Part shown: positions 44,295 to 53,697 of the stretch, one piece after another
Layout of the letters: every line of letters starts with the position of its first letter
How positions within the stretch are numbered: the stretch's first letter is position 1
DNA from: Lentzea aerocolonigenes
GTDB lineage: Bacteria > Actinomycetota > Actinomycetes > Mycobacteriales > Pseudonocardiaceae
NCBI RefSeq assembly: GCF_000955955.1
Contig: NZ_JYJG01000029.1
Location: 53,191-117,190, forward strand
Length of the DNA stretch: 64,000 bases
Direction of reading: 5' to 3'
Notes under the pieces: generated by a model
Database searches by the model: none
Told to the model about the DNA's origin: nothing
The model's input: only the letters and a program-made list of their open reading frames with translations
Translations under genes and position numbers: made by a program

Positions 44295-46536
44295 GAGCAT
44301 CGCCGCGGCCGAGTTCGTCGCGGCCCTGCGCCGGTTCGGCGTCCAGCGCGTGACAGGGGTGCCCTGCGGTCACCTGAGTGGCCCGTGGAGCCTCTTCGAC
44401 GACGCCGGCGACCTGGTTCCGGCCGCGTCGGAGGGTGCGGCGCTCGCGATCGCGGCCGGCTGGGAACTGGGCGGCCGGCAGGCGGCCGTGCTCTGCCAGA
44501 ACTCCGGTTTCGGCAACCTGATCAACCCGTTGACGTCGCTGGTCCTGCCCTACGGCATCCCGGCCCTGGTCGTGATGACCCTGCGCGGCTGGCCGGACGG
44601 CGCGGACGACGAGCCGCACCACGCGATCATGGGCGCGAGCACCATCGACCTGCTGCGCACGCTCGACGTTCCGCATCAGGTCCTGGAACCGGGGAACCTG
44701 GACGAGGCGCTGGCACGGGCCGCCGAGGCACGTGCGCGGAAACTCCCGTTCTTCCTTTTGATACCAAGGGGTTCGATCGGCAAGGCAGCCGCGCCGGCGG
44801 TCGCGCGGCCGGGCGACGGTCAGCTCACCCGCGCACAGCTGGTGTCCACGCTGATGGCCGAACTCACCGACGAGCTCCTGGTGAGCACCACGGGATACCT
44901 GTCCCGCCAGGCACATCACGAGCTCGACCGGGCCGGCAACTTCTACATGCAGGGCTCCATGGGGCACGCCTCGGCCATCGGCGTCGGCCTGGCCACGGCG
45001 AACCCGCAACGCCGGGTCGTCGTTCTCGACGGCGACGGTGCGTTCCTGATGCACCTCGGCACCGGGTCCACGATCGGTGCCAGCGGGGCGCGCAACCTCG
45101 TGCACGTGGTCGTGGACAACGGGTGCTACGAGTCGACCGGTTGCCAGGCAACGACTTCCGCGCGAATGGACTGGCCGGCACTGGGACAGGGGCTCGGCTA
45201 CCAGCGGGTGTTGTCGTGTGACAGCAACGCCGACTTCCCGGCGGTCCTGCGGGAGGCGTTGGCCGCGGACGGACCGGTGCTGCTCGCGTTGACCGTGCGG
45301 CCGACACCCGACGAGGTGCATCCCCGCGCCAGCAGCGGAATCGGGCTGCCGGAGAACGCCGAACGGTTCCGCGCCGCAGCCCAGGACGCCCGTGGTGCCG
45401 CGCCCGTGCTCCTGTCCGGGCGGGGGAGCGCGGCCGAGATCGCCAGGCTGTGCGCGGGACGGCGGGTGTTCGTGGTGGCCAGCAGGGGAACGCTGCGCCG
45501 GACCTCCGCGCTCGACTGGCTCCCGGCGAGCGCGGAGGTGTTCAGCGACTTCCACGAGAACCCCACCGTCGAGCAGGCCGTCGAGGCCGCCCGCCGGTGC
45601 CGCCCGTACGGTGCCGACCTCGTCGTCGGGCTCGGTGGCGGATCGGCGCTCGACGTCGCGAAGGCCGCGAGGGTGCTGCCGACCGAGCTCGCGGCCGCCC
45701 AGGTCGTGATCGCCGGCTGGAGCGCACCCCGGGCCACGCGGGCCCAGCTGCTGCTGGTCCCGACGACGGCCGGCACCGGTAGCGAGGTCACGCAGTTCGC
45801 CACCCTGTACCGCGGCACCAGGAAGGTGTCGCTCGACGACCCGGCGGTGCGTGCGGACTTCGCGGTGGTCGACCCGGAGCTGACCGACACCTGCCCTCCC
45901 GGCCTCACCTGGGCCTGTGCCTTCGACACCTTCGCGCACGCGGTCGAGTCGCTGTGGTCGATGCGGTCCACCGGGCAGAGCCGCGAGCTGGCCGCCGAGG
46001 CACTGCGGCTGGTCGCGCCGGTGATCGCCGAGGCGGGACCGGAACCGCTGCCGGCCGAACGGGACGTGCTGAGCCACGCGGCCACGCTGGGCGGCCGGGC
46101 GATCGACATCACCAGGACCACGGCGGCGCACGCCCTCGCCTACCCGCTGACCGCGCATCTCGGTGTGCCGCACGGGATCGCGTGTGCGATGAACCTGATC
46201 TGGCTGGCCCAGCTCGTGGCCGGCGCGGACGTGGACCGGATCGTCGACGAACGCGGGCCCGCGGTCGTTCGCGCGGCCGTCACGACGGTGTGCGAGGTCC
46301 TGGACACGCCACCGGCCGACCTCGGTGCCGCGATGAGGTCGTTGCTGCGGCGGCGTTTCAGCGAGCCGTTGCTCTCCAGTGCGCCGAGCGCCGCGACGAT
46401 CGACCTGATGGTCGCGGAGGGGTTGTCGTCCGGCCGGATGATCGGCACCCCGATTCGGCTGGAGCACGAGGACGTCCGCGCCGAGCTCGCCTGGCTGCTG
46501 CCCGAGGTGGCCGGGTGGGAGCACGCCCACGCCTGA
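44287..46536 (+). CDS. phosphonopyruvate decarboxylase fused to iron-containing alcohol dehydrogenase
   Basis: The 749-residue fusion starts at GTG 44287. Residues 1-365 are a ThDP-dependent phosphonopyruvate decarboxylase: GVPCGHLSGPW, NSGFGNLINPLTSL, and the cofactor block VVLDGDGAFLMHLGT with VVDNGCYESTG. Residues 375-749 are an iron alcohol dehydrogenase: GLGGGSALDVAK, VPTTAGTGSEVT, and metal histidines in FDTFAHAVESL and GVPHGIA. Together they would turn phosphonopyruvate into phosphonoacetaldehyde and then 2-hydroxyethylphosphonate, steps that are separate proteins (Ppd, PhpC) in phosphinothricin tripeptide producers. Fusion should channel the reactive aldehyde. Confidence 0.87.
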   Translation: MAESIAAAEFVAALRRFGVQRVTGVPCGHLSGPWSLFDDAGDLVPAASEGAALAIAAGWELGGRQAAVLCQNSGFGNLINPLTSLVLPYGIPALVVMTLRGWPDGADDEPHHAIMGASTIDLLRTLDVPHQVLEPGNLDEALARAAEARARKLPFFLLIPRGSIGKAAAPAVARPGDGQLTRAQLVSTLMAELTDELLVSTTGYLSRQAHHELDRAGNFYMQGSMGHASAIGVGLATANPQRRVVVLDGDGAFLMHLGTGSTIGASGARNLVHVVVDNGCYESTGCQATTSARMDWPALGQGLGYQRVLSCDSNADFPAVLREALAADGPVLLALTVRPTPDEVHPRASSGIGLPENAERFRAAAQDARGAAPVLLSGRGSAAEIARLCAGRRVFVVASRGTLRRTSALDWLPASAEVFSDFHENPTVEQAVEAARRCRPYGADLVVGLGGGSALDVAKAARVLPTELAAAQVVIAGWSAPRATRAQLLLVPTTAGTGSEVTQFATLYRGTRKVSLDDPAVRADFAVVDPELTDTCPPGLTWACAFDTFAHAVESLWSMRSTGQSRELAAEALRLVAPVIAEAGPEPLPAERDVLSHAATLGGRAIDITRTTAAHALAYPLTAHLGVPHGIACAMNLIWLAQLVAGADVDRIVDERGPAVVRAAVTTVCEVLDTPPADLGAAMRSLLRRRFSEPLLSSAPSAATIDLMVAEGLSSGRMIGTPIRLEHEDVRAELAWLLPEVAGWEHAHA

Positions 46537-46546
46537 CCACCTCGCG

Positions 46547-46564
46547 CCACGCCGAGTGGCGTGG
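46547..46564 (+). terminator. hairpin between convergent operons (weak)
   Basis: CCACGCC-GAGT-GGCGTGG, 7-8 bp stem, lies between the fused decarboxylase gene and the convergent 2-hydroxyacid dehydrogenase gene. No T-tract follows, so it is only a possible bidirectional terminator. Confidence 0.35.
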
Positions 46565-46657
46565 CCCAGAACGCGGGCCGGGTGATTCACGCTCAGCAGG
46601 GCACCACGATGCGCCCGTCCGACCGCGAATTCGCCTGGCAGCGTTCTGGCCACGCCA

Positions 46658-47677
46658 CTAGCCGGTGAGATTCCCCCACCGCGGTGGCAGGCCCGTCTCC
46701 AGCACGTGCAGGATCTCCTCCGCGACCCGCCGGCGCTGGCTCAGCTCCGACTCCGCGGACAGGAACGCCCGATGGGACGTCACGATCACGTTCTCGAACG
46801 GCAGCAGCTTGCGGTTCCACTCGTGCTCGTTCGGGTCCTCCGGGGAGAACACGTCGCTGGCGTAGCCAGCGATCCGACCGGCGGCCAGTGCGTCGTGCAC
46901 CGCCTTCGGGTCGACCAGCCCGCCGCGTGCGGTGTTCACCAGCAGTGCGTCGCTCTTCATGCCGGCCAGGAACGCCTCTCCGGCAAGGTCCTTCGTGTCG
47001 TCGTTCAGCAGGCAGTGCAGGATCACGACGTCGGCTTCGGCGAGGAACTCCTTGAGAGAGTGCCGTTTCCGCACGCCGTACCCGATCATCTGGTCGCCGT
47101 GCACGTACGGGTCGTAGCCGATCACCTGGCCGTAGAAGTTCCTGATCTTCTGCGCGGTGGACTTGCCGATCCGGCCCAGCCCGATGATCCCGGCCGTGAG
47201 CCCCTGCAGGCGGCGCGGGTAGCCGCCGTCGTAGATGTCCCAGCGACCGTTCTTGAGGTGGTCGTTCTGCAGGCAGACATGCCGTTCGAGCGCGAGCACG
47301 AGTGACATCGTGTGCGTCGAGACCTCGTCGACGCAGTAGTCCGGCACGTTGAACCCGAAGATGCCGTTGGGCTCGAGGAACGGCACTCCGATGTTGTCGT
47401 AGCCGACGCCCTGCCGCCCGATGACCTTGACCTCGCCGCGGATCGCCGCGTAGACCTCCTCGGTCATCTGCGCGCGGTAGACGGCGAGTGCGGACGCGCC
47501 GGCGAGGTTGTCGATGAAGCGCTTGCCGGACTTCACGTACGCGCCGTTCTCGACCACGCCGAAGCGGAGCTCGGCGCGGTCGCCGAAGACCTCCCGCTCG
47601 ACGTCCGCCAGCGCCGGGTTGACCACGCCGTCCTCGAGAGCCCAGAACGGGTCGGTGTAAACGACAACGGGTTTCAC
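46658..47677 (-). CDS. D-2-hydroxyacid dehydrogenase family protein (PhpE-like)
   Basis: The 339-residue NAD-dependent enzyme has the Rossmann motif AGIIGLGRIGKS, the catalytic Arg in VNTARGGLVD, the Glu in SDVFSPEDPNE and the His in VIVTSHRAFL. It starts at GTG 47677 one base after the stop of the aldehyde dehydrogenase gene. In phosphinothricin biosynthesis a protein of this family (PhpE) oxidises hydroxymethylphosphonate to phosphonoformaldehyde, and PhpJ, an aldehyde dehydrogenase, carries it on. The same pairing here, next to PEP mutase, suggests oxidation of a hydroxyalkylphosphonate. That substrate is inferred. Confidence 0.75.
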   Translation of the reverse strand: MKPVVVYTDPFWALEDGVVNPALADVEREVFGDRAELRFGVVENGAYVKSGKRFIDNLAGASALAVYRAQMTEEVYAAIRGEVKVIGRQGVGYDNIGVPFLEPNGIFGFNVPDYCVDEVSTHTMSLVLALERHVCLQNDHLKNGRWDIYDGGYPRRLQGLTAGIIGLGRIGKSTAQKIRNFYGQVIGYDPYVHGDQMIGYGVRKRHSLKEFLAEADVVILHCLLNDDTKDLAGEAFLAGMKSDALLVNTARGGLVDPKAVHDALAAGRIAGYASDVFSPEDPNEHEWNRKLLPFENVIVTSHRAFLSAESELSQRRRVAEEILHVLETGLPPRWGNLTG

Positions 47678-47678
47678 G

Positions 47679-49079
47679 TCACTCCTGGAAGACGATGGTC
47701 TTGATCGTGGTCATCTCCTCGATGGCGAACCGGGCGCCTTCACGGCCGACACCGCTGCGCTTCACGCCGCCGAACGGGATGAACGGGGACTCGAACTGCG
47801 GGCCGTCGTTGATGACGACGGCTCCCGCCCTGATCTCGCGCGCCGCCCGGAACGCCCGGTGGACGCCGGCCGTGAAGATCCCGGTCTGCAGGCCGTAGTC
47901 GCTGCTGTTGACGTACTCGATCGCGTCGTCGAGGTCCTCGACGCGCACGATCGGCGCGCACGGCCCGAAGGTCTCCTCGCGGACCAAAGTGGACTCTCTC
48001 GGGACGAAGTCGAGCACCTGGGGACCCAGCACCGCGCCTTGCGGGGGCAGGCCGTGCAACAGCTTCGCGCCCGCCGCGACCGATTCGCCCACCCGTTCCG
48101 CCACGGTCCGCGCCGCGGCCTCGTCGATGAGGCAGCCGATGTCGTTGAGGGGTGATCGGGGGTCGCCGAACCTCAGTTTCCCCGCGTGGTCGACCAGAAG
48201 CGCGGCGAAGTGGTCCGCGACGCCCTCCTGCACCAGGATTCGCTTGACGCCGCGGCAGGACTGGCCCGCCGTCGCGAACGCGCCCTGGGCGGCGACTTTC
48301 GCGGCGGTCTCCAGATCGGCGTCGTCGAGCACGATCAACGCTCCGCTGTCGCCCAGCTCGAACGTCATCCGGACCATGCCCGCGCTCTTCGCGATCCGTT
48401 CGCCGACCGCGCGACTGCCGGTGAACGTGATCATGTCGACGTGCGGGGACGTCACCAGTGCTTCGCCGACCTCGTGGGGATCACCCGTCACGACGGACAC
48501 CATCCGTGGCGGAAGTCCGTTGTCCAGCAAGCATTTGACGAACTTCACCGCGGTCAGCGGAGTCTTCTCCGACGGCTTGAGGATCACGGAGTTGTTCGCC
48601 GCGATGGCCGGCGCGAGCTTCACCACCACCTGGTTCAACGGCCGGTTGAACGGGGTGATCGCGCAGACCAGCCCGATGGGCTCGCGCACGGTCACCGCGA
48701 GATTCCTCCTGCGGTCGGAGGTGCCGTCGGTGGGAATCGCCTCACCGCAGATGCGGGTGGCCTCCTCCGCGCAGACTCGCAGCAGCGTGACGGCCCGCCG
48801 CACCTCCTTGCGCGCTTCCGCGACGCACGCACCGCATTCGGCGACGATCTGGTCGACGAACTCCTGCTCGTCGCGCTCGATCTGGGCCGCGGTGCCGCGG
48901 AGGATCTCGTGCCGCTCGTGTGCCGTGAGGTTCGACGTGTACGCCTTGGCGTGTTCCGCCGCGGCAAGGGTTTGTGCGCGCGTTGCCGTGGAGGCGTACC
49001 CGACTATCTCGTTGTCGAATGGATTGCGGACGGCGATCTTGCTCTCCGTCTCCGACCACTCACCGTCGATCAGCAGCAT
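47679..49079 (-). CDS. NAD-dependent aldehyde dehydrogenase (PhpJ-like)
   Basis: The 466-residue ALDH has the catalytic Cys in AGQSCRGVKRI, the general base Glu in TFELGDSGALI, ITPFNRPLNQ and the C-terminal FGGVKRSGVGREG. It starts at ATG 49079 and is the first gene of a two-gene leftward operon with the PhpE-like enzyme. A phosphonoformaldehyde or phosphonoacetaldehyde dehydrogenase role fits the context. The StrR-like site at 49163-49192 is about 85 bp upstream of the start, in its promoter region. Phosphonoacetate or phosphonoformate would be the likely products. Confidence 0.78.
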   Translation of the reverse strand: MLLIDGEWSETESKIAVRNPFDNEIVGYASTATRAQTLAAAEHAKAYTSNLTAHERHEILRGTAAQIERDEQEFVDQIVAECGACVAEARKEVRRAVTLLRVCAEEATRICGEAIPTDGTSDRRRNLAVTVREPIGLVCAITPFNRPLNQVVVKLAPAIAANNSVILKPSEKTPLTAVKFVKCLLDNGLPPRMVSVVTGDPHEVGEALVTSPHVDMITFTGSRAVGERIAKSAGMVRMTFELGDSGALIVLDDADLETAAKVAAQGAFATAGQSCRGVKRILVQEGVADHFAALLVDHAGKLRFGDPRSPLNDIGCLIDEAAARTVAERVGESVAAGAKLLHGLPPQGAVLGPQVLDFVPRESTLVREETFGPCAPIVRVEDLDDAIEYVNSSDYGLQTGIFTAGVHRAFRAAREIRAGAVVINDGPQFESPFIPFGGVKRSGVGREGARFAIEEMTTIKTIVFQE

Positions 49080-49730
49080 GGTGAACGCCAGTCCTCCTGG
49101 TAGTGGAAATCGGCGATGCGTGCGCGTTCGCAGTTTGGCTGGCGCCGACCTCGGCCGGAAGCGTTCAACTGCGGGGGTTCCACCGGTTGAACATCGGTGC
49201 CGGGACCCGACCCTCCACTGTGGACGTTGTCATGTTTGTGAACGCTCACTCCTCGTAATTCGTGTCCTGTCCGGCAAACCCGACATTGGCGGCGGTGGGC
49301 GAGGCTTGCCCCGCGATCCTGGTAGATGTGTTTGGCAGCAGCACAATCAGTGGCACGGGCCCGGCCTTGACAACCGGCGGTGGCGCTGGAAAAGTCGTCT
49401 AGACCAATTAGGTCTATGGGGGAACTAAGTGGTCATTCAGCGTGCCTTGCGTCTGCCGGCGATACCGCGGGACCGGCGTGACCGTCGCCGATCGCGACGG
49501 CGTTCAGCGCCGAATGCCGGATTCCGCAGCGGTCGCACCGTCGTCGCCGCCGGACCTCCGCTCCCTGTCGAGCAGTAGCACGCGGCCACGGTCGTACTTC
49601 CCGCCAGATCTCACGAAACCGGCGTCCTGCTGCCCATCGACGCGCATGCGTGGACCCGACGTTCATTCCTGGACCGCAGGTCGTGGAGACGACCGCTGTC
49701 CGGGCACGGCACCGCGCCGACAGGACGGGC
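49080..49730. other. divergent promoter region between ALDH operon and StrR-like gene
   Basis: About 650 bp with no convincing gene. It holds StrR-type site C near the ALDH start and so may serve both the dehydrogenase operon and autoregulation of the regulator. No terminator is evident. Confidence 0.55.
49163..49192 (-). promoter_or_regulatory. StrR-type inverted repeat, site C
   Basis: GTTCAAC-N16-GTTGAAC, perfect 7-bp arms, about 85 bp upstream of the aldehyde dehydrogenase start and within the region shared with the regulator gene. Confidence 0.7.
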
Positions 49731-50783
49731 GTGTCACACGAAGATCGCATTCTCACAGGGGGCACCGAACAGATGGCGATGGAGGAAACACCGCTGCGCG
49801 ACCGCTCTGGGGGCGGGCGCGCGGATCTCACCGGTCACTGGATCGAGGCGGAGCCGGAGGTCGTGCTCATCTCGTCGCTGCACGCGGCGGACTCACCCCG
49901 GTTGCAGTCGGAGAATTTGGACCACGCGCGGATGCTGGCCCAGGTGGAGGGGGAACTACCGCCGGTCGTGGTGCATCGCCGGACGATGCGCGTGGTGGAC
50001 GGCATGCACCGCATCCGGGCGGCACTGCTGCGCGGTGAGGAACAGATCGAGGTCCGCTACGTCGACGTGCCCGAGCAGGAGTTGTTCCTGCTCGCGGTGC
50101 GGCTCAACGCCCACCACGGCCTGCCGCTCTCGTCGGCCGACCGCAGGGCCGCGGCGGCGCGCATCCTGACCTCGCACCCGCAGTGGTCCGACCGTGCCAT
50201 CGCGGCGGCGACCGGGCTGGCGGCGAAGACGGTCAGCGGGATCCGCCAGGGCAACGCGACGGACCTGGCTCCGCCGGAGACCAGGATCGGGCGCGACGGC
50301 AGGAGACGGCCGCTGTGCGCCGCCGAGGGCCGCAGATCCGCCGGTGAGCTGGTCAAGGCCAACCCGCGGACGCCGTTGCGGCAGATCGCCAAGCTGGCCG
50401 GGATCTCGCTCGGCACCGCCGCGGACGTCCGCGACCGGGTGCTGCGGGGCGAGGACCCGGTGCGCAACGCGAAGGCGCGCTCCGAGTCGTTTGAGAGCGC
50501 TCCCGTGGCCGAGATCAAGACCGCCGAGCTCGCGGACCACCGCAGCGCGGCCATGATGATGAGGATCCTGCTGGCCGATCCCTCGCTGCGGTTCAACGAA
50601 CCCGGCAGGGAGCTGTTGCGCTGGCTCGGCAGCCGGATCATCGAGTCGGGGGACTGGCAGGCCATGGTCGACGAGATGCCGACGCACTGCACCGGCACCG
50701 TCGCGGATCTCGCGCGCCGGTGCGGCAGCTCCTGGCTGGAGTTCGCGGAGGAACTGGAGAACCGTTACCGCGCTTCGGCTTGA
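49731..50783 (+). CDS. StrR-family (ParB-like) pathway-specific transcriptional activator
   Basis: About 350 residues. The ParB/sulfiredoxin-like domain has PPVVVHRRTMRVVDGMHRIR and LFLLAVRLNAHHGLPLS; helix-turn-helix regions follow (QWSDRAIAAATGLAAKTVSG; RQIAKLAGISLGTAADVRD). This is the domain order of StrR, the activator of streptomycin genes, and of regulators of other aminoglycoside and glycopeptide clusters. GTG 49731 has AGGA at good spacing; ATG 49773 is an alternative. It stands alone and rightward, before the leftward tailoring operon. The inverted repeats found in five promoter regions of this cluster are its probable targets. Confidence 0.85.
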   Translation: MSHEDRILTGGTEQMAMEETPLRDRSGGGRADLTGHWIEAEPEVVLISSLHAADSPRLQSENLDHARMLAQVEGELPPVVVHRRTMRVVDGMHRIRAALLRGEEQIEVRYVDVPEQELFLLAVRLNAHHGLPLSSADRRAAAARILTSHPQWSDRAIAAATGLAAKTVSGIRQGNATDLAPPETRIGRDGRRRPLCAAEGRRSAGELVKANPRTPLRQIAKLAGISLGTAADVRDRVLRGEDPVRNAKARSESFESAPVAEIKTAELADHRSAAMMMRILLADPSLRFNEPGRELLRWLGSRIIESGDWQAMVDEMPTHCTGTVADLARRCGSSWLEFAEELENRYRASA

Positions 50784-50832
50784 GGCGCGCGGAGGCGGCG
50801 GCCACACGGGCCGCCGCCACCGCATCGGCTCA

Positions 50833-52005
50833 TCAGCTCTCCGCCGTGGCCGGCTCCTGGTCCGGCACGGTGGCCCAGCGGACCTGCGAGACGCAGAGGG
50901 TGACGAGGACGGCGGAAAGCGCGACGGCTCCCATGCCCCACGTCAGGCCGGCCGCCTCGGCGACGAAGCCGATCACCGGCGGACCGCTGAGCAGCCCGGT
51001 CGTTCCCATCGCGGCGACGACGGTGAGCGCGTTCGTGCCTTCCTTGGCCGCTGCCACGTAGATGCACGGCGTGACCGCCGCCATTCCCAGGCCCACACAA
51101 GCGAAACCCATCAGTGCCGGAACCACTCCGCCTGCCACCAGGGCGAGTGCGAGGCCCGTACCGGCCAGCCCGGCGCCCGCGAGGACCACGGCCTTGTCAC
51201 CCCAGCGCGCCCGCCACCCGTCGGCGAAGAGGCGTGCCACCACCATGGTCGCGGACACGACCGCGATGCCGACGGGCGCCAGCTGCGGTGGCGCCGCGGC
51301 CACGTCCTTGAGGTACAGCGCGGACCAGTCGTTCACGGCACCCTCGACGATGGTGCCGAACACCATGGCCAGCCCCAGCCAGACGACGACGCGGGAAGGC
51401 AGGCCCGTCCGGCGCCGGCTCTTGGCCTCGGCGGGCAGGTCCTCCGTCAGCAGGCCTCGCCGCGTCGTTCCGGCCAGCAGCGCGAGAATCGTGATGGCGA
51501 CGCCGAAGTGCACGACCAGCGAGGGCGTCGCGAACGTGACGGCCGAGGCGAGCAGCGCCGCGCAGAAGGTCCCGCCGCTGAACGTGGCGTGCAGCTTCGC
51601 CATCGTGCTGCGCTCGTACTTGACCTCCAGCGCGGTGCCCTGTGCGTTCATCGCGACGTTCAGGCAGGCGACCGCGACCCCGTCGGCGAACATGACGACC
51701 AGCGCGACCGGGTGGCTCGTGACGAACGCCAGCGCCACCAGCACGAGACCGAGCGCGACGCACGACAGCCCGGCCAGCCGGCGGGATCCCAGCCGCCGCA
51801 TCAGGGTTCCCACGACGGGGAACGACACGGCGGCGCCCACCCCGGTGGTCAGCAGCAGCACCCCGATCTCCGCCGGCGTGAGGCCCAGCCGGGTCTTGAG
51901 CGCGGGCAGCTGTGCCGCCCACGTCGCGTACTGGAAACCCAGGAAGCAGAACAGGGCCGCGATCGCGAGCTGCGAGCGGCGGAACCCGGTCTGGACAGGG
52001 GGCAT
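50833..52005 (-). CDS. MFS transporter
   Basis: The 390-residue protein has twelve predicted membrane helices by hydropathy and an MFS-type loop after helix 2 (GTLMRRLGSRRLAG). It is similar to sugar/fucose-type or YbjJ-like MFS proteins. It is the last gene of a leftward operon that begins at 56042 (dioxygenase, DUF6271, PLP decarboxylase, GNAT, MFS). It may export the final product or an intermediate, in addition to the ABC pair. No resistance-specific motif is evident. Confidence 0.8.
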   Translation of the reverse strand: MPPVQTGFRRSQLAIAALFCFLGFQYATWAAQLPALKTRLGLTPAEIGVLLLTTGVGAAVSFPVVGTLMRRLGSRRLAGLSCVALGLVLVALAFVTSHPVALVVMFADGVAVACLNVAMNAQGTALEVKYERSTMAKLHATFSGGTFCAALLASAVTFATPSLVVHFGVAITILALLAGTTRRGLLTEDLPAEAKSRRRTGLPSRVVVWLGLAMVFGTIVEGAVNDWSALYLKDVAAAPPQLAPVGIAVVSATMVVARLFADGWRARWGDKAVVLAGAGLAGTGLALALVAGGVVPALMGFACVGLGMAAVTPCIYVAAAKEGTNALTVVAAMGTTGLLSGPPVIGFVAEAAGLTWGMGAVALSAVLVTLCVSQVRWATVPDQEPATAES

Positions 52006-52018
52006 GCGAATCTGCCTC

Positions 52019-52507
52019 TCAAATCGGCTTGGACATGTAGACCGCGTTCGTGCCGTAGCCGGTGGGCACGGTGACCGCGGCGCAGGGACGGAACCCGTTC
52101 GCCGCCCAGAAGGAGGCGCTGGTGCCGACCGCGACCAGGGACACCCGGTCGTGGTCGCGGTCGCGGGCGACGGTCGTGAGGTGCCGCAGGAGCTTCCCTG
52201 CCAGGCCCCGCCCGCGCAGGTCCGGCGCCACGACGAGATCGTGCAGGTGCAGGTTGGCCGACCAGGACGTGATCTGTTCGTGCCGAGCCAGGTCCGGGAA
52301 CCGGAACGCGGGCCACGGCAGCGCGAGCACGTATGCCGCCGTCCTGCCGTGCTGGGTCAGCACGAAGCAGGTTTCCGGCGCGGACCGGCCGCGCGCCTCG
52401 AGGACCGCGCGGTCCTCGGAGAGCCCGGCGGCCGCGTAGGTGAGGTTCTCGAGCTCGGCGACGGCTTTCCAGTCGGCGTCGAGGATGCGCCTGATCTCGT
52501 CAGACAT
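52019..52507 (-). CDS. GNAT-family N-acetyltransferase
   Basis: The 162-residue protein has the acetyl-CoA-binding motif A (DLVVAPDLRGRGLAGKLLRH) and a GNAT C-terminus (ASFWAANGFRPC). It overlaps the upstream decarboxylase gene by 8 bp. In phosphonate and amino-glycoside loci such enzymes often acetylate an amine for self-protection, as Pat/Bar-type proteins do, or as a pathway step. Which amine it acts on is unknown. Confidence 0.8.
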   Translation of the reverse strand: MSDEIRRILDADWKAVAELENLTYAAAGLSEDRAVLEARGRSAPETCFVLTQHGRTAAYVLALPWPAFRFPDLARHEQITSWSANLHLHDLVVAPDLRGRGLAGKLLRHLTTVARDRDHDRVSLVAVGTSASFWAANGFRPCAAVTVPTGYGTNAVYMSKPI

Positions 52508-53684
52508 CGACCGGGCACCGTGCGCCGTCGCGGGCGAAGCGCACGGGCAGCGGGGCGAAACCGTTGAACCCCAGCGTGGTGTAGCTGGTCGAGTAGGCGC
52601 CGCTGGACAGGATCCACACCGGGTCGCCGGACGTCACCGCCCGCGGCACCAGGATCCTGGCGCGTCCCTTGCTGAACGTGTCGTCGCTGTCGCAGGTCGG
52701 GCCGGCGACGTAGGCCGCGACCTGGTCGCCGCCGAGGTGCCCCGGGAACACCAGCCGGTACTGGACCTGGTCCATCTCGTAGAGCCCGTTGAACTTGCCG
52801 CAGCTCAGGTACAGCCAGGACTCGGTGTCGCCGGTGAGCTGCCGCCGGGTGGTCAGCCGGACCACGTGCGCCCGGACGGCACCGTGGTCGGCGACGAGGT
52901 GCCGGCCCGGCTCGATGACGAAACCGATCGGAGCGATCGCGCGCAGCCGTCGCATGCCGGCCCGGATCGCCGAGAAGATCTCGTCCATCGGCGGGTGGAG
53001 CGCCACGCCGCCGAGGTCGTGGTACCCCAGGGCCGGCAGCCCGCCTCCCAGGTTGACGTGGTCGAGGTGGATCGCCCGGTGCCGGAGCTCGGTGAGCACC
53101 CAGGCCAGGGTGTCGAACGCGTCTTGCCACGCCCTGGCGGTCATCTGCTGCGAGCCGACGTGCACGGACAGGCCGGACGGCGTCAGCCCCGAGGCACGGG
53201 CCGTCTCCAGCACCCGCACCGCGTCGGCCGCCGAGCACCCGTTCTTGCGGCTGAGTCCCCACAGCGCACCGGTTCCGGCGGTCGCGAGCCGGCAGAAGAC
53301 CCTCGATCCCGGTGCGCCGGCCGCGATCGCCACGACGTCCTCGACGCTGTCGGTCGCGAAGTCGCGGACCCCCAGGCGGTGCGCGTCGGCGATGTCCCGG
53401 TCGGACTTCACGGTGTTGCCGTAGTGGATCTCGCTCGCCGGCGCTCCCGCGGCGAGGGCCTGCGCGATCTCGTTGGGACCGGCCGTGTCGAAGCCGGCGC
53501 CGCGCCCGGACAACGCCTCCAGCACAGCGCCGACCGGGCAGGCCTTCATGGCGAACCGGACGCGAACGCCCGGCAGTTCTCCGGTCAGCGCGTCGTACGT
53601 GTCCTCGATGCCCGTGATGTCGTAGACGATCTGGTCTTCGTCCGCCGCTGTCAGGGCGGCCCGCAGTCGTGTGTTCAGTCGCAT
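52500..53684 (-). CDS. fold-III PLP-dependent decarboxylase (ornithine/diaminopimelate type)
   Basis: The 394-residue protein has the Schiff-base lysine motif FAMKACPV, HVGSQ, the PLP-phosphate loop NLGGGLP, the Arg/Glu site EPGRH and the active-site CDSDD of the eukaryotic-type ornithine/arginine/diaminopimelate decarboxylase family. CDSDD rather than the CESGD of DapDC points to basic amino-acid substrates or a specialised substrate. Within this cluster it may decarboxylate a diaminopropionate-derived or phosphonate amino acid. Its stop lies before the GNAT gene with an 8-bp overlap. Confidence 0.8.
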   Translation of the reverse strand: MRLNTRLRAALTAADEDQIVYDITGIEDTYDALTGELPGVRVRFAMKACPVGAVLEALSGRGAGFDTAGPNEIAQALAAGAPASEIHYGNTVKSDRDIADAHRLGVRDFATDSVEDVVAIAAGAPGSRVFCRLATAGTGALWGLSRKNGCSAADAVRVLETARASGLTPSGLSVHVGSQQMTARAWQDAFDTLAWVLTELRHRAIHLDHVNLGGGLPALGYHDLGGVALHPPMDEIFSAIRAGMRRLRAIAPIGFVIEPGRHLVADHGAVRAHVVRLTTRRQLTGDTESWLYLSCGKFNGLYEMDQVQYRLVFPGHLGGDQVAAYVAGPTCDSDDTFSKGRARILVPRAVTSGDPVWILSSGAYSTSYTTLGFNGFAPLPVRFARDGARCPVDV

Positions 53685-53697
53685 CTCCGGGGTGCCG

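Noticed and set aside
44236..46653. 805-codon minus-strand frame opposite the decarboxylase/dehydrogenase fusion
   Set aside because: It lacks recognisable motifs, while the plus strand encodes two complete catalytic domains.
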